Source: Desulfobacteraceae bacterium (GTDB taxonomy: Bacteria > Desulfobacterota > DSM-4660 > Desulfatiglandales > Desulfatiglandaceae). From it: a DNA stretch of 38,396 bases. The stretch spans positions 1-38,396 of the forward strand of contig JADHXI010000010.1 of assembly GCA_016783065.1 (NCBI GenBank), in the 5' to 3' direction. Position 1 is the stretch's first letter; each line of letters opens with the position of its first letter. Positions 1-8,366 of the stretch are shown here, piece by piece. The position numbers were made by a program, and so were the translations under genes. The notes beneath the pieces were generated by a model. That model searched no databases. It saw only the letters and a program-made list of their open reading frames with translations, and had not been told where the DNA came from.

Positions 1-698
1 GCCGCGGCCAGGGGACCCAGGGGAAATCCAAGGCCCTTCTTGCAGCTCAGGTCTATCTCCTCGGCGCTGGCAAGATTTGTTTCAAGGGCAAAAAAAGCCT
101 CGTTGACCATGGGGAGATAAAGCCGGTTAATTACAAATCCGGGCGAATCCGCAACCGTCACCGTCCCTTTGCCGCATGATTCGAGAAATTTGAGGGTGGT
201 TTCATGTGTCTTGTCAGAGGTCACAGGCCCACGAACAACCTCTACCAATGGAGTCAAGGCCGCTGGAATCAAAAAGTGGGTGCCGATACAATTTTCAGGT
301 CGTTTTGTTGCCCCGGCGATCTCAGCGACCCAGAGTGTTGATGTGTTGGTCGCCAGGATGGCATTCTGGGGGCTGGCCGCATCTATTTTCTCAAAAATAG
401 TTTTCTTGAGTGCAATATCTTCATAAACGGCCTCTATGATGAGATCGATATCTGAAACCGCATTCCCCAAATCCCTATCTGAAGAAATCAGGGATAAGGT
501 CTTCTCCATAGTACCCTGATCCAGCTTTCCCCTTTTTTTCTGACCTCCCAGGAAGGCCTGAATACCCTTCATTCCTTTTTCAATCAGCTCTTGAGATTTC
601 TCAACTATGACGGTGCGATACCCTCCCTTGGCACAAACAATCGCTATCTGGCTTCCCATGGTCCCCACGCCGACCACACATATTTTTTGAATCTGCAT
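1..698 (-). CDS. 3-hydroxyacyl-CoA (3-hydroxybutyryl-CoA) dehydrogenase, C-terminus beyond window
   Basis: NAD-dependent oxidation of 3-hydroxyacyl-CoA to 3-oxoacyl-CoA in beta-oxidation or butyrate-type metabolism, cytoplasmic. Reading leftward from ATG at 698 the frame stays open to the window edge (about 232 residues seen; the family is about 280-310). Visible: a Rossmann GVGTMG (residues 10-15), the family TNTST segment (TNTSS is usual), the catalytic-His segment THFLIP followed by LVEVV with the paired Glu, and then the start of the C-terminal helical domain (PGFVINRLYLPMVNEA). HFLIP is a slight departure from the usual HFFNP. The start is supported by AGGAGGAG a few bases upstream. Nothing else of its operon is visible. 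A paralogous domain lies in the fusion protein at 18447-20471. Chain-length preference cannot be read from sequence. Confidence 0.93.
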   Translation of the reverse strand, partial: MQIQKICVVGVGTMGSQIAIVCAKGGYRTVIVEKSQELIEKGMKGIQAFLGGQKKRGKLDQGTMEKTLSLISSDRDLGNAVSDIDLIIEAVYEDIALKKTIFEKIDAASPQNAILATNTSTLWVAEIAGATKRPENCIGTHFLIPAALTPLVEVVRGPVTSDKTHETTLKFLESCGKGTVTVADSPGFVINRLYLPMVNEAFFALETNLASAEEIDLSCKKGLGFPLGPLAA

Positions 699-790
699 AT
701 CTCCTCCTCTTCTATTTAAACAGCCATTTAAGTGGTTGTCGACCGAAAATCTCCAAATATTCTTTTTCGATTTATTCAATAATGTACTTG

Positions 791-1051
791 GTAACTTCTC
801 AATAAGTCCGGGAGAAATGATGGAATTTTTGGAGTGGGGTTCGGGTGTTTCTTGAAGGCGCTCTCTCAAAGTGGATTTACTTCTCAATTTCGCAGTGGTT
901 GATATTTGGGGTTTTCTCCTAATGAACCCTTATTGGCTTCTCCGTGCTTTCGGCAAAACCCCAAATATCAGCCACGCTACGACGACAGGTTTAGAGAGCG
1001 CCAGAGAGAAACACCTGAACCCCACGGTGCCCGAACTTATTGAGAAATTAC
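791..1051. repeat. Long palindromic intergenic repeat, copy A
   Basis: Near-palindromic element of about 260 bp. The left end (GTAACTTCTCAATAAG) is matched in inverse by the right end (CTTATTGAGAAATTAC). Moving inward, both arms carry matching blocks: GTGGGGTTCGGGTGTTTCT against AAACACCTGAACCCCAC, GGCGCTCTCT against AGAGAGCGCC, and GATATTTGGGGTTTT against AAAACCCCAAATATC. The loop contains ATGAACCCTTATTGGC. The same modules recur at 2432-2724 and 33700-33970, with pieces at 18361, 20481 and 38101. It encodes no convincing protein. It resembles a MITE-like or very long hairpin element of unknown origin. Confidence 0.85.
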
Positions 1052-1062
1052 CGTACCTGCCT

Positions 1063-1466
1063 GAAAAATCCAGGGGAAATAACAACTGGTTTCTCAACTG
1101 GGAATTATCCTATAACCAGGCCTACTTATCAAGCAACGAATCATTTTCTGTGAAGAAAAAATGATGCAGGTTACAGGTGCTCGGTTATCGATGAATCGTC
1201 CCTTGCCGTCATAATTGGAATGGCTGTATTGATGCCCCCTCTTGACTTTTTGTTCAATTTGGCCGAGATATACGTGTACCAAACGATTCTCTGGACCCTA
1301 AGCGGAGATAAAAAGCAATAGGAACCCGCCAAATCGTTCCCGGGACCGAGAGTCGTCCCAATCTTTCAGCCCATAGAACCGTTTGAGGTTATCAGTATCC
1401 TGGCAAAACGCGGACGTGCCATAACGCGTCTGCAAAAAAACAAAACCAGATAAGGAGGAGTTATCA
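1063..1466. other. Non-coding stretch upstream of the keto-acid cleavage gene
   Basis: About 400 bp between palindromic copy A and the next gene. No frame on either strand shows a recognisable protein and no clear promoter or hairpin was found. A short palindrome-like TATACGTGTA lies near 1268. The only firm signal is the ribosome binding site AAGGAGGAG at 1452-1460 for the gene starting at 1467. Confidence 0.5.
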
Positions 1467-2405
1467 ATGAGCAAAATTATCATCACAGCAGCAGTTACCG
1501 GTTCCATCCATATCCCAACTCAGAGCGAGTATCTTCCCATCACCCCTGACGAAATTGTAGAGGACGCGGTCAAGTCCCATGAGGCAGGGGCTGCCATTGC
1601 ACATATTCATGTGCGTGATCCGGAGAACGGGAAACCCACCGCCGACGCGGATCTTTTTGAAGAGGTTCATGTGAAGATCAAGAAACGCTGCAACCTGATC
1701 CTCCTTCCCACAACCGGAGGGGGACCAAACCAAAGCGTGGAAGAGAAACTGATACCCATAGCAAGACTTAAACCGGAGATGTGTTCCTTTGATCCGGCCC
1801 CGTTCAATCTTGGAATCTTTGAAATGGGCAACAAATACAAGGGCCAATTCAAGTGGGATTGGGAAGAAGATTATCTTGAGTTTACAAGGACCACCATGTT
1901 AATGAGGCCCACCCTTCAGGACGATGTTACCTACGCCCAAACCATGCTGGAGAGTGACACGAAGCCGGAGTTTGAGATTTACGAGTTAGGCCATATCGGA
2001 TACGTGACATGGCTGATGGGCCAGGGCCTGGTGAAAAAACCACCCCACCTGCAGTTCGTCTTCGGCCCGCTTCCGGGATGGATGCCCCCTTCGGTAAAAC
2101 ATCTGCTTTGGCTTTATGAGGAAACCGAGGATCGACTGGGGGCAGGTAATTTCACTTGGTCTGTGGCCGGTGCCGGCCGACACCAGATCCCTCTGGCAGC
2201 TACGGCAATGGCCATGGGTGCTCCCAATGTGAGGGTAGGGCTGGAAGATTCCCTTTATGCCGGAAAGGGCAAAAAGGCAACGTCAAGCGCGGATCAGGTC
2301 AGGATGGTGGTCAATATTGCAAGAGAATTGAGCCTGGAGCCGGCAACCTCGGATGAAGCCCGAGATATCCTGGGCTTGAAAGGTATTGACAAGGTAAACT
2401 TCTAG
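1467..2405 (+). CDS. Beta-keto acid cleavage enzyme (BKACE/DUF849, 3-keto-5-aminohexanoate cleavage enzyme family)
   Basis: Zn-dependent, acetyl-CoA-dependent cleavage of a beta-keto acid, giving acetoacetate plus a new acyl-CoA. The founding member is Kce of lysine fermentation, and paralogues use many keto acids. The 312 residues match the family over full length. Two Zn ligands are visible in HIHVR (His46, His48), and the acidic ligand is probably Glu260 in GLEDSLY. TTGGG and the DPAPFN-type segment are typical. The start is firm: AAGGAGGAG lies six bases before the ATG. It is followed by the altronate/galactarate-type dehydratase on the same strand after 343 bp that contain a palindromic repeat, so the two may be transcribed separately. 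The neighbour suggests sugar-acid or hydroxy-acid breakdown rather than lysine fermentation, but the substrate is not decided by sequence. Confidence 0.9.
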   Translation: MSKIIITAAVTGSIHIPTQSEYLPITPDEIVEDAVKSHEAGAAIAHIHVRDPENGKPTADADLFEEVHVKIKKRCNLILLPTTGGGPNQSVEEKLIPIARLKPEMCSFDPAPFNLGIFEMGNKYKGQFKWDWEEDYLEFTRTTMLMRPTLQDDVTYAQTMLESDTKPEFEIYELGHIGYVTWLMGQGLVKKPPHLQFVFGPLPGWMPPSVKHLLWLYEETEDRLGAGNFTWSVAGAGRHQIPLAATAMAMGAPNVRVGLEDSLYAGKGKKATSSADQVRMVVNIARELSLEPATSDEARDILGLKGIDKVNF

Positions 2406-2431
2406 ACGACAATCCAGACCAAGTCATAAGA

Positions 2432-2724
2432 GCTAACTTGTCAGTAAATTCAGGAGAAATAATACGATTTCTGGAGTGGGGTTCGGGTGTTTCTCTCAGG
2501 CGCTCTCTCAAAGTGGATTTACTTTTCACTTTCGCAGTGGGTGATATTTGGGCTTCCGGCTCGTAGGGCCTCCAGCTCGGAGAGGTTTCCTCCCATGAAC
2601 CCTTATTGGCTTCTCCGTGCTTTTGGCAAAACCCCAAATATCAGCCACCGTGGGACTACAGGTTTAGAGAGCGCCTGAAAGAAATGGCCGAACCCCACCA
2701 TAACCGACTTTATTGAGAACTTGC
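2432..2724. repeat. Long palindromic intergenic repeat, copy B
   Basis: Second full copy of the element seen at 791-1051, about 290 bp. Outer ends (CTAACTTGTCAGTAAATT-type left, CTTTATTGAGAACTTG right) and inner blocks (GTGGGGTTCGGGTGTTTCT, GGCGCTCTCTCAAAGTGG, AAAACCCCAAATATCAGCCAC, AGGTTTAGAGAGCGCC) match copy A. It differs by about 37 extra bases near 2551-2590, where the left-arm GATATTTGGG runs into unrelated GC-rich sequence. It fills almost the whole gap between two same-strand genes and ends about 25 bp before the start codon at 2749. Confidence 0.85.
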
Positions 2725-2748
2725 CATGAAAGGGCTTAAGAGGTTGTA

Positions 2749-4278
2749 ATGACAGGAACAAACCCCACCACCATCCGTCTAAACCCTGAAGATAATGTCG
2801 TTGTGGCCCTAGAGGCGCTCTTGCCTGGAACCCCCATTGATAACAACGGCGTCATATGCAGAGACGAGATACCCCACGGGCACAAGGTTGCCATCCGGAA
2901 AATCGAGGCCCAAGACCCTATCAGAAAGTATGGCCAGATTATTGGCTTTGCCTCCGAAACCCTGGAACCTGGCGATCATGTGCACGTACACAATGTGGAG
3001 ATTCTCGATTTCGCCAGGGATTATGCCATAGGGGAGGAGACGCGGCCTACTGCGTTTGTTAAAGAAGAGGACCGCGCCACTTTTATGGGCTTTTTGCGGG
3101 AAGACGGCCGGGTAGGTACCAGGAATTACATTGGGGTCCTAAGCACAGCAAATTGCTCTGCCAGTGTTTCGCGTTTCATCGCAGACTCAATTGCTGAGGA
3201 CATGTTGGCGGACTTCCCAAACGTCGACGGTGTGGTCGCCATAGGACATGGTTCAGGCTGTGGCATGGGATCAGATGGGGAGGGATTCCGTTTGCTCCAG
3301 CGGACCTTAGCAGGGTATGCCAGGCACCCCAACTTCGGGGGCATCCTCCTTGTGGGGCTGGGTTGCGAGGTAAACTATGTGGACTGTCTCATGGAGAACA
3401 TGGATCTCGAAACGGGTCCTTCCCTGCGAAGCATTGAGATCCAGGCCTCGGGGGGAACCCGGGAAACGGTAAAGGGGGGCATAGAGGCCGTTCGAGAGAT
3501 GCTTCCGCGCGCCAACCAGGTCAAGCGACGCCCTTTGCCGGCAACCAACATTGTCGTGGGGTTGGAATGCGGAGGCTCCGATGCCTTTTCCGGTATATCG
3601 GCCAATCCGGCACTTGGAGCGGCCGTGGATCTCCTGGTGCGCCACGGAGGCACCGCCATTCTGAGTGAGACTCCGGAGATTTACGGCGCCGAACATCTCC
3701 TCACCCGACGGGCTGTGAGCCGTGAGGTGGGTGAGAAATTGGTTCAACTCATTCGATGGTGGGAAGAACACACCACAAGCCTGGGCGGAAAAATAAACAA
3801 CAACCCTAGCCCGGGCAACAAGGCAGGAGGCCTGACCACCATACTTGAAAAATCTCTGGGGGCATCCTCCAAGGGGGGCACCACAAACCTGGTGGATGTT
3901 TACGGGTTTGCAGAGTTAGCCTCGGCAAAGGGTTTTGTCTTTATGGACACCCCCGGGTATGACGCTGTTTCCGTAACAGGGATGATCGCCGGTGGTGCTA
4001 CGGTCATCTGTTTCACAACCGGCCGGGGTACTGTCTGTGGTTTCAAACCGGTCCCGGGCATCAAATTGGCATCAAATACAGAAATGTATCAGAGGCTGAG
4101 CGGCGATATGGATATCAATTGCGGCCGTATCGTAGACGGAGAGGCCTCTGTTCAAGAGATGGGGGAAGCCATCTTTCGCATGATTCTGGAGACCGCCTCG
4201 GGCAAAAAGACCAGGAGCGAGGAACTGGGCCTCGGGGACAATGAATTCGTCCCGTGGCAGATAGGGCCGGTCATGTGA
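2749..4278 (+). CDS. Altronate dehydratase/galactarate dehydratase family (UxaA/GarD type)
   Basis: Fe(II)-dependent dehydration of a sugar acid or related hydroxy acid to a 2-keto-3-deoxy acid. The 509 residues compare with about 495 in full-length UxaA. An N-terminal SAF domain (about 10-95) is followed by a linker and the large dehydratase domain, which opens with FMGFLREDGRVGTRNYIGVL at about 103. The domain carries the family's NCSASV, GHGSGCGM, GLGCEVNYVD and GLECGGSDAFSGISANPA segments. It ends in the usual short SEELG...EFVPWQIGPVM tail. The start follows AAGAGG. The 3' end overlaps the convergent gene 4271-4801 by eight bases. The upstream keto-acid cleavage enzyme could act on a downstream keto product (inference). 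UxaA-like paralogues also act on non-sugar hydroxy acids, so the substrate is open. Confidence 0.9.
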   Translation: MTGTNPTTIRLNPEDNVVVALEALLPGTPIDNNGVICRDEIPHGHKVAIRKIEAQDPIRKYGQIIGFASETLEPGDHVHVHNVEILDFARDYAIGEETRPTAFVKEEDRATFMGFLREDGRVGTRNYIGVLSTANCSASVSRFIADSIAEDMLADFPNVDGVVAIGHGSGCGMGSDGEGFRLLQRTLAGYARHPNFGGILLVGLGCEVNYVDCLMENMDLETGPSLRSIEIQASGGTRETVKGGIEAVREMLPRANQVKRRPLPATNIVVGLECGGSDAFSGISANPALGAAVDLLVRHGGTAILSETPEIYGAEHLLTRRAVSREVGEKLVQLIRWWEEHTTSLGGKINNNPSPGNKAGGLTTILEKSLGASSKGGTTNLVDVYGFAELASAKGFVFMDTPGYDAVSVTGMIAGGATVICFTTGRGTVCGFKPVPGIKLASNTEMYQRLSGDMDINCGRIVDGEASVQEMGEAIFRMILETASGKKTRSEELGLGDNEFVPWQIGPVM

Positions 4279-4801
4279 GGGGTATCTCAAACTCCCATTC
4301 GCACCATACATCCTTGGGGTGATCGTCCGGCGGACAGACGAGACATGTCGCCTTTGCCTTGGGGTTGATGACCTCGGCTGCGGCCTCGCCAATCGCCAAC
4401 CCAGCGGGTTTACAGCCCAACTCACCGATTCCGTCTTCAACCCTTCTCACCTGCTGGTGGCAATTTGTCACCTTGATCCGAAATCTCTTGTCATCCAGGT
4501 CTTCGATTTCATAATCGGCGTTGGCCCAGATCGTTGAGAGGATCATGGCGTCCCTGAGCGATTTGAGGTCGTCCTTCAAACCGAACATCTTTCTCAAACG
4601 ATACATCTGAACCCTTGCATTGGCTGGGAAGCAGTGGGCATCGGCCTTCACCGCGGCTTCCTCTCCGTATTCGTTGTTGATATACAGGATGTAGTTGTTT
4701 TGGAGATTCCACCAGTTTTTCTGAAACATCTCGATAAAGTCCAGCAATTCCTCTTTTGATAGTCTTGAGAGTATTTCTCCTTGAAATCTATTCAGCGGCA
4801 A
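4271..4801 (-). CDS. Conserved protein resembling DUF6125 / L-2-amino-thiazoline-4-carboxylate hydrolase-like family
   Basis: A soluble protein of about 176 residues with no signal peptide or membrane segment. The N-terminal half is helical (LSKEELLDFIEMFQKNWWNLQ). The C-terminal half has a CHQQVRR...GELGCKPAGLAIGEAAAE segment and ends with a CLVCPPDDHPKDVWCEWEF-type motif, so three Cys-containing patches are conserved-looking. This layout is what I recall of the DUF6125/ATC-hydrolase-like proteins common in anaerobes; exact family and function are not established here. The chosen start is TTG at 4801, because AGGAGG sits eight bases upstream of it. ATG at 4843 or 4900 would extend the protein but lacks a better ribosome binding site. 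It overlaps the convergent dehydratase by eight bases. Confidence 0.6.
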   Translation of the reverse strand: MPLNRFQGEILSRLSKEELLDFIEMFQKNWWNLQNNYILYINNEYGEEAAVKADAHCFPANARVQMYRLRKMFGLKDDLKSLRDAMILSTIWANADYEIEDLDDKRFRIKVTNCHQQVRRVEDGIGELGCKPAGLAIGEAAAEVINPKAKATCLVCPPDDHPKDVWCEWEFEIPLT

Positions 4802-4985
4802 CGTCTTTTCCTCCTTCTCATATTTTTTCTCGCAGCGGGTAATCATGGCCCCGCTATCGGCCGTGGAAGGATAGGATATAGCGGAGCATGTGTCAAGCAT
4901 GCTGAGATCACAGGGTGCAATTTAAATCGTTGGCGAAATTAATTAGATAAGTACCTCCCCATCTAAGTCTTTAAGAAGTCAAGTT

Positions 4986-6380
4986 CTACACACTTGTTTG
5001 AGGTGCTGTTTTCTTTATCCATGAAGAAAAAAGCAGTGCTATCAACAGTCCGCCCACAGGTAAAATGTGCAATACGAGCCGATCCAATGCCACGCTGAGA
5101 AGTTCGCGTACGTCCCATGGGGTCACCAGGAAAATCAGGAAGTAGGTTACCAAATGAAGCAGAAAAAGTGAACACGCTGTAAGAGTGGTCCGATCACAAA
5201 ATGCACGCCATCTAATAATGGCCGATACGATAAGGATTGGCCATATTAAACCGTATTGCCATATACTCACGACTTGGCTCACAAACTCAGTCAGGATGAT
5301 GGGAATGCGCGATACATTCTTGATAATCTCGCTGAATCGCAAATGGGTCGGGTAGTTTTCCATGGTGCGAGGTATATCATTTGACCATATGAGCCAGGGT
5401 AGGATGAGGATCATAAACGTTGCCACACAGAGGACTGCACCTGACAACCGTCGTCTCCAGAATTGACTTCGAATTGTAAGCAAGAACATAACAAGACAGT
5501 TGATTGCGCCAAGCGCCAGCCCTTCGTTTTTGGTAAATGCAGCGAATCCCGACAGCATTCCGCACAGCACACATGAACGCCATTTGGAATGCTCTTCCCA
5601 ATCGAGCAGGTATACTACAGAGGCTGTGTAGAAAGCTGTCAAAGGCACATCAGCATTTCCCGATCCGGCCCAGCGCAGCATTACTGGAGTTCCCATTACA
5701 ATGGCCGTTATTGTCAAAGCCGCAGGGGTTGGTAATCGACGTTTGCTGAAGGCAAATACAAGACACATCATTCCAAAGTAGATTACAGGTAGAGACAGTT
5801 TGGCCATTTGATCATCGATATGTCCAAGCACACCGTAAACACCGGCCATCAGGAAAGGTACCATCAGGGGATAGTCAAGGTGGCTGTAACCGAGTGATAG
5901 ATCACCGAAGTAGTCGGGACAGGGCATTATCCCTTTCAAGACAATTACCTTTGCCTTCAGTCCCCAAATTGAAAACGCATCCCATTCATACAGATGAGAA
6001 CCCAATGCGTGAACCAGGACAATACCTTGAAATATTAGGAGCAGAATGAAGAGAGCGGTAGAGACGATAAATGGAAGCCGGGTGATATGCAGGAGCCCAG
6101 ATCTTAACTCATTAATGGGGATTTTCCAATTACGGAAAAAAAGTAGACAAGGGATCATAGTAACCACGAACAGCACCACAAACGACCATCGTGTTGGCCG
6201 GACTCCAAGCAGTCCCAGCAAAAACAATAAGTAACCAAGACTTCCCGTGCCCAACATTACTACAAGGCTTAGTGTTTCGGAAAACAGGCATTCCTCTTTC
6301 CAGGTAAAAAGCTTTGCCCCTACCATGCCAAGAGTCAATATTACCAGCAGATAAAAAACCAGCCAAACCCAATCCATCAT
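4986..6380 (-). CDS. Polytopic membrane protein, GT-C glycosyltransferase-like (ArnT/PMT type)
   Basis: A 464-residue protein with roughly 11-13 hydrophobic spans across the inner membrane. After the third or fourth span comes a loop with WDAFSIWGLKAK, followed by SHLDYPLMVPF. A later loop has GNADVPLTAFY and FTKNEG. Acidic residues in the first large loop after an early span, and this general plan, are typical of GT-C enzymes that move sugars from lipid-phosphate donors (family knowledge). The specific match is by look only. ATG 6380 overlaps the stop of the upstream gene (6377-6859) in an ATGA arrangement, so the two are translationally coupled. The likely role is sugar transfer onto an envelope component. 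A transporter or O-antigen-type protein is the alternative. Confidence 0.6.
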   Translation of the reverse strand: MMDWVWLVFYLLVILTLGMVGAKLFTWKEECLFSETLSLVVMLGTGSLGYLLFLLGLLGVRPTRWSFVVLFVVTMIPCLLFFRNWKIPINELRSGLLHITRLPFIVSTALFILLLIFQGIVLVHALGSHLYEWDAFSIWGLKAKVIVLKGIMPCPDYFGDLSLGYSHLDYPLMVPFLMAGVYGVLGHIDDQMAKLSLPVIYFGMMCLVFAFSKRRLPTPAALTITAIVMGTPVMLRWAGSGNADVPLTAFYTASVVYLLDWEEHSKWRSCVLCGMLSGFAAFTKNEGLALGAINCLVMFLLTIRSQFWRRRLSGAVLCVATFMILILPWLIWSNDIPRTMENYPTHLRFSEIIKNVSRIPIILTEFVSQVVSIWQYGLIWPILIVSAIIRWRAFCDRTTLTACSLFLLHLVTYFLIFLVTPWDVRELLSVALDRLVLHILPVGGLLIALLFSSWIKKTAPQTSV

Positions 6381-6859
6381 CGCAATCTCCTAACCTTAAC
6401 GCGAATCCGGCCGTGTTGAGGCGGCGAGAAAACTGCTATCCAGTGTATTCCCAGTTTCTCAGAAAGTGCAGGCGTTAGAAGAGTACGTTTTTTTACCACC
6501 TCTTTGCCATCGTTCACAACAGGCGAAGAATCCGAAACGTAAATACGCCGGGGGTAAATAACATAGTTACCACGAAAGTAGACCTCCGCCATAAAACCTT
6601 TATGTTCCTTTAGCTCAGGCCTAAACCCTTCAAACTGGACCCAAATATTTCCTGACGGCATCTGGTTATTGAACAAATTGTCGAGTTGCTCGTAAGGTGT
6701 CAACACCACTTCGGGCCCTTGAAGTAGAAAAAGCCCGATGCGGTAACTCCTTGCCTTTGGATGAAAATTGACAACACAGATACAAAGTACGGCAGTGGCG
6801 AGCAGTAGTGACGGTACAGCCGTTACAAGCAAAGAAACTATCCTAGTTGCTTTATTCAT
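6377..6859 (-). CDS. Small single-span membrane protein of unknown function, coupled to a GT-C-like protein
   Basis: 160 residues. An N-terminal hydrophobic helix (about residues 7-31) is followed by an extracytoplasmic domain rich in beta-strand-like sequence, with no cysteine-based motif and no family that I recognise. It overlaps the following GT-C-like gene by four bases, so the pair probably acts together, with this protein as an exported accessory or regulatory partner (inference). The C-terminus is strongly basic (RIRVKVRRLR). Confidence 0.6.
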   Translation of the reverse strand: MNKATRIVSLLVTAVPSLLLATAVLCICVVNFHPKARSYRIGLFLLQGPEVVLTPYEQLDNLFNNQMPSGNIWVQFEGFRPELKEHKGFMAEVYFRGNYVIYPRRIYVSDSSPVVNDGKEVVKKRTLLTPALSEKLGIHWIAVFSPPQHGRIRVKVRRLR

Positions 6860-6928
6860 TAAATGCTGTTTTTCAAACGTAAAGTCACAGGATAGGGTTG
6901 ATACACTGTATGTTTTGTAGACAAGGGG

Positions 6929-7417
6929 TCAGAGAACAACTTCTTCTCGAAATCCAAACCGTATGCTGTTGTCCAGATAGTAGATTAGGGAGGGTTCGAG
7001 CTTGTAAAGCCTTACCCTGAAGCGCCTTGTAAACGCAGCCAGATCCAGTGACTGACCCGATTCAAAAAACTCCGTTGTAAACGTAAACTTTTTGAGGTAC
7101 GCCCTGATAACCTTCACAGCCTCCGGCCCCACAGAAACCGCCCCTACGCTCCCCGACATCTGTAACCCGCGAATCTCCTGCCAGGTGGATGCCACCACAT
7201 GGATGGCTGCTGATGCCTGACCGCTCGCCAGGGATTCCCGGATATGTCTGGATTCAGGGTCAGAAAAGAAGTAGAAGCGGGCGTTCACATAAACATAGTA
7301 AACGGCTGCCGCCCACGCCACATTCCCTTCGGCTGTGGCAAGGGTCATGGTGCTCTGCCCATTTATGATCTCTTCCGCAAGTCCCTTCAAGTCCTGATTA
7401 TTGTGTTCCGGAGCCAT
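6929..7417 (-). CDS. Pyridoxamine 5'-phosphate oxidase-related FMN-binding split-barrel protein
   Basis: About 162 residues. The pattern TMTLATAEGNVAWAAAVYYV...FYFFSDPESRHIRES followed by a barrel strand with GLQMSGSVGAV is typical of the PPOX/YhbP-like split-barrel fold that binds FMN or a related flavin. The substrate is unknown in such small members. I place the start at ATG 7417, preceded by GAGG. The open frame continues upstream to 7567, but that part runs across the 3' end of the CDF gene in another frame and does not look like this family. It lies 64 bp downstream of the CDF exporter on the same strand and could be co-transcribed with it. No other functional link is visible. Confidence 0.75.
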   Translation of the reverse strand: MAPEHNNQDLKGLAEEIINGQSTMTLATAEGNVAWAAAVYYVYVNARFYFFSDPESRHIRESLASGQASAAIHVVASTWQEIRGLQMSGSVGAVSVGPEAVKVIRAYLKKFTFTTEFFESGQSLDLAAFTRRFRVRLYKLEPSLIYYLDNSIRFGFREEVVL

Positions 7418-7481
7418 TAAAATCCTCAAAGCGGACCATGAGAGGAAGGCCTGAGAATTCAAGATCCAAGATTGCCGAGGA

Positions 7482-8366
7482 CTAAACGAGGGCCTTTGTA
7501 TCGCAGCTGTCACACTCAAACTGCAAGGTGACATGGGTGATATTGCGCTGGCCCAGCCTTTCCTCAATCTGTTTTCTCAGGTTGTCGCTCTCACTAACCA
7601 TCATGTCCTCTATATCGACGTGCGCCTCGAATTGAATGTTCTTTTCGTTAAGCATCCAGATATGGATATGATGGATATTTCTTACGCCATGGATCGATTC
7701 CACATCCTCTTGAATATCTCTCAGTGAAACCGATCTTGGGGAACCCATCATGATGACGGTGGTGGCCTCCTTTATAATATCCCAACTTCCCTTGAGAACA
7801 TAAAGGGATATAAGGACCGTCAGCAGCGGATCAACCCAGTAGACATCCAGGAAGTAGATAAATACGCCCCCGAGGATAACGGCCACACTGGAAACGGCAT
7901 CACTGAAAAGGTGAAGATATGCGGACCGGATATTCAGGTTGTCCTTTGAACCCTTTCGCAGCAAGAGGGTTCCGATGATATTGGCGATCAACCCGATGCC
8001 GGCCACCCCCACCATGAGGGCCCCCTTGATCGGTTCAGGGTGCATAAACCGCTCATAAGACTCTTTGATCAGAAAAAAACAGATGGCAACCAGGACAGCA
8101 GCGTTGATAATCGCCGCGATGATTTCGGCCCGCTTCAGCCCGAAGGTGTAGCTTTCCGTCCGGGTACGCTCACCCAAACGGATGGCAATGTAGGCAACAA
8201 TGATGGCAATCCCGTCGCTAAAATTGTGCAGGGCATCTGAGATCAGGGACAGGCTGCCCGATATAACTCCGCCGATCACTTCAGCGACAGTGATCGCAAA
8301 GTTGAGCATCATGGTGATAAACAGGCGGACCTTGGATTCAGCCCCGCCTGAATGATCATGCCCCAT
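7482..8366 (-). CDS. Cation diffusion facilitator (CDF) family metal exporter, CzcD/ZitB-like
   Basis: Proton-coupled export of Zn(II), Co(II) or similar ions across the inner membrane. 294 residues with six predicted spans. The family metal site is visible as [10 protein letters not shown] in helix 2 (His47, Asp51) and HLFSDAVSS in helix 5 (His and Asp about 152/156). The His/Asp set is the one associated with Zn transport. A short His-containing N-terminus (MGHDHSG) precedes the first span, and the cytoplasmic C-terminal ferredoxin-like dimerisation domain begins near residue 205. The start has GGAGGAATC upstream. It overlaps the 3' end of the amidase remnant (8356-8676) by eleven bases. 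No metalloregulator is adjacent. Confidence 0.92.
   Translation of the reverse strand: MGHDHSGGAESKVRLFITMMLNFAITVAEVIGGVISGSLSLISDALHNFSDGIAIIVAYIAIRLGERTRTESYTFGLKRAEIIAAIINAAVLVAICFFLIKESYERFMHPEPIKGALMVGVAGIGLIANIIGTLLLRKGSKDNLNIRSAYLHLFSDAVSSVAVILGGVFIYFLDVYWVDPLLTVLISLYVLKGSWDIIKEATTVIMMGSPRSVSLRDIQEDVESIHGVRNIHHIHIWMLNEKNIQFEAHVDIEDMMVSESDNLRKQIEERLGQRNITHVTLQFECDSCDTKALV

Noticed and set aside
871-1164. Open frame of 97 codons through palindromic copy A
   Set aside because: It lies across the palindrome arms, which recur elsewhere with frame-breaking changes; no ribosome binding site and no protein-like composition.
2487-2678. Open frame in palindromic copy B
   Set aside because: Shares NPYWLLRAFGKTPNIS with the frame in copy A only because the DNA repeat is shared; copy C does not keep the frame.
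7418-7567. N-terminal extension of the FMN split-barrel protein
   Set aside because: The extra 50 residues overlap the CDF coding end in another frame and do not resemble the family; a ribosome binding site is present at 7417 instead.
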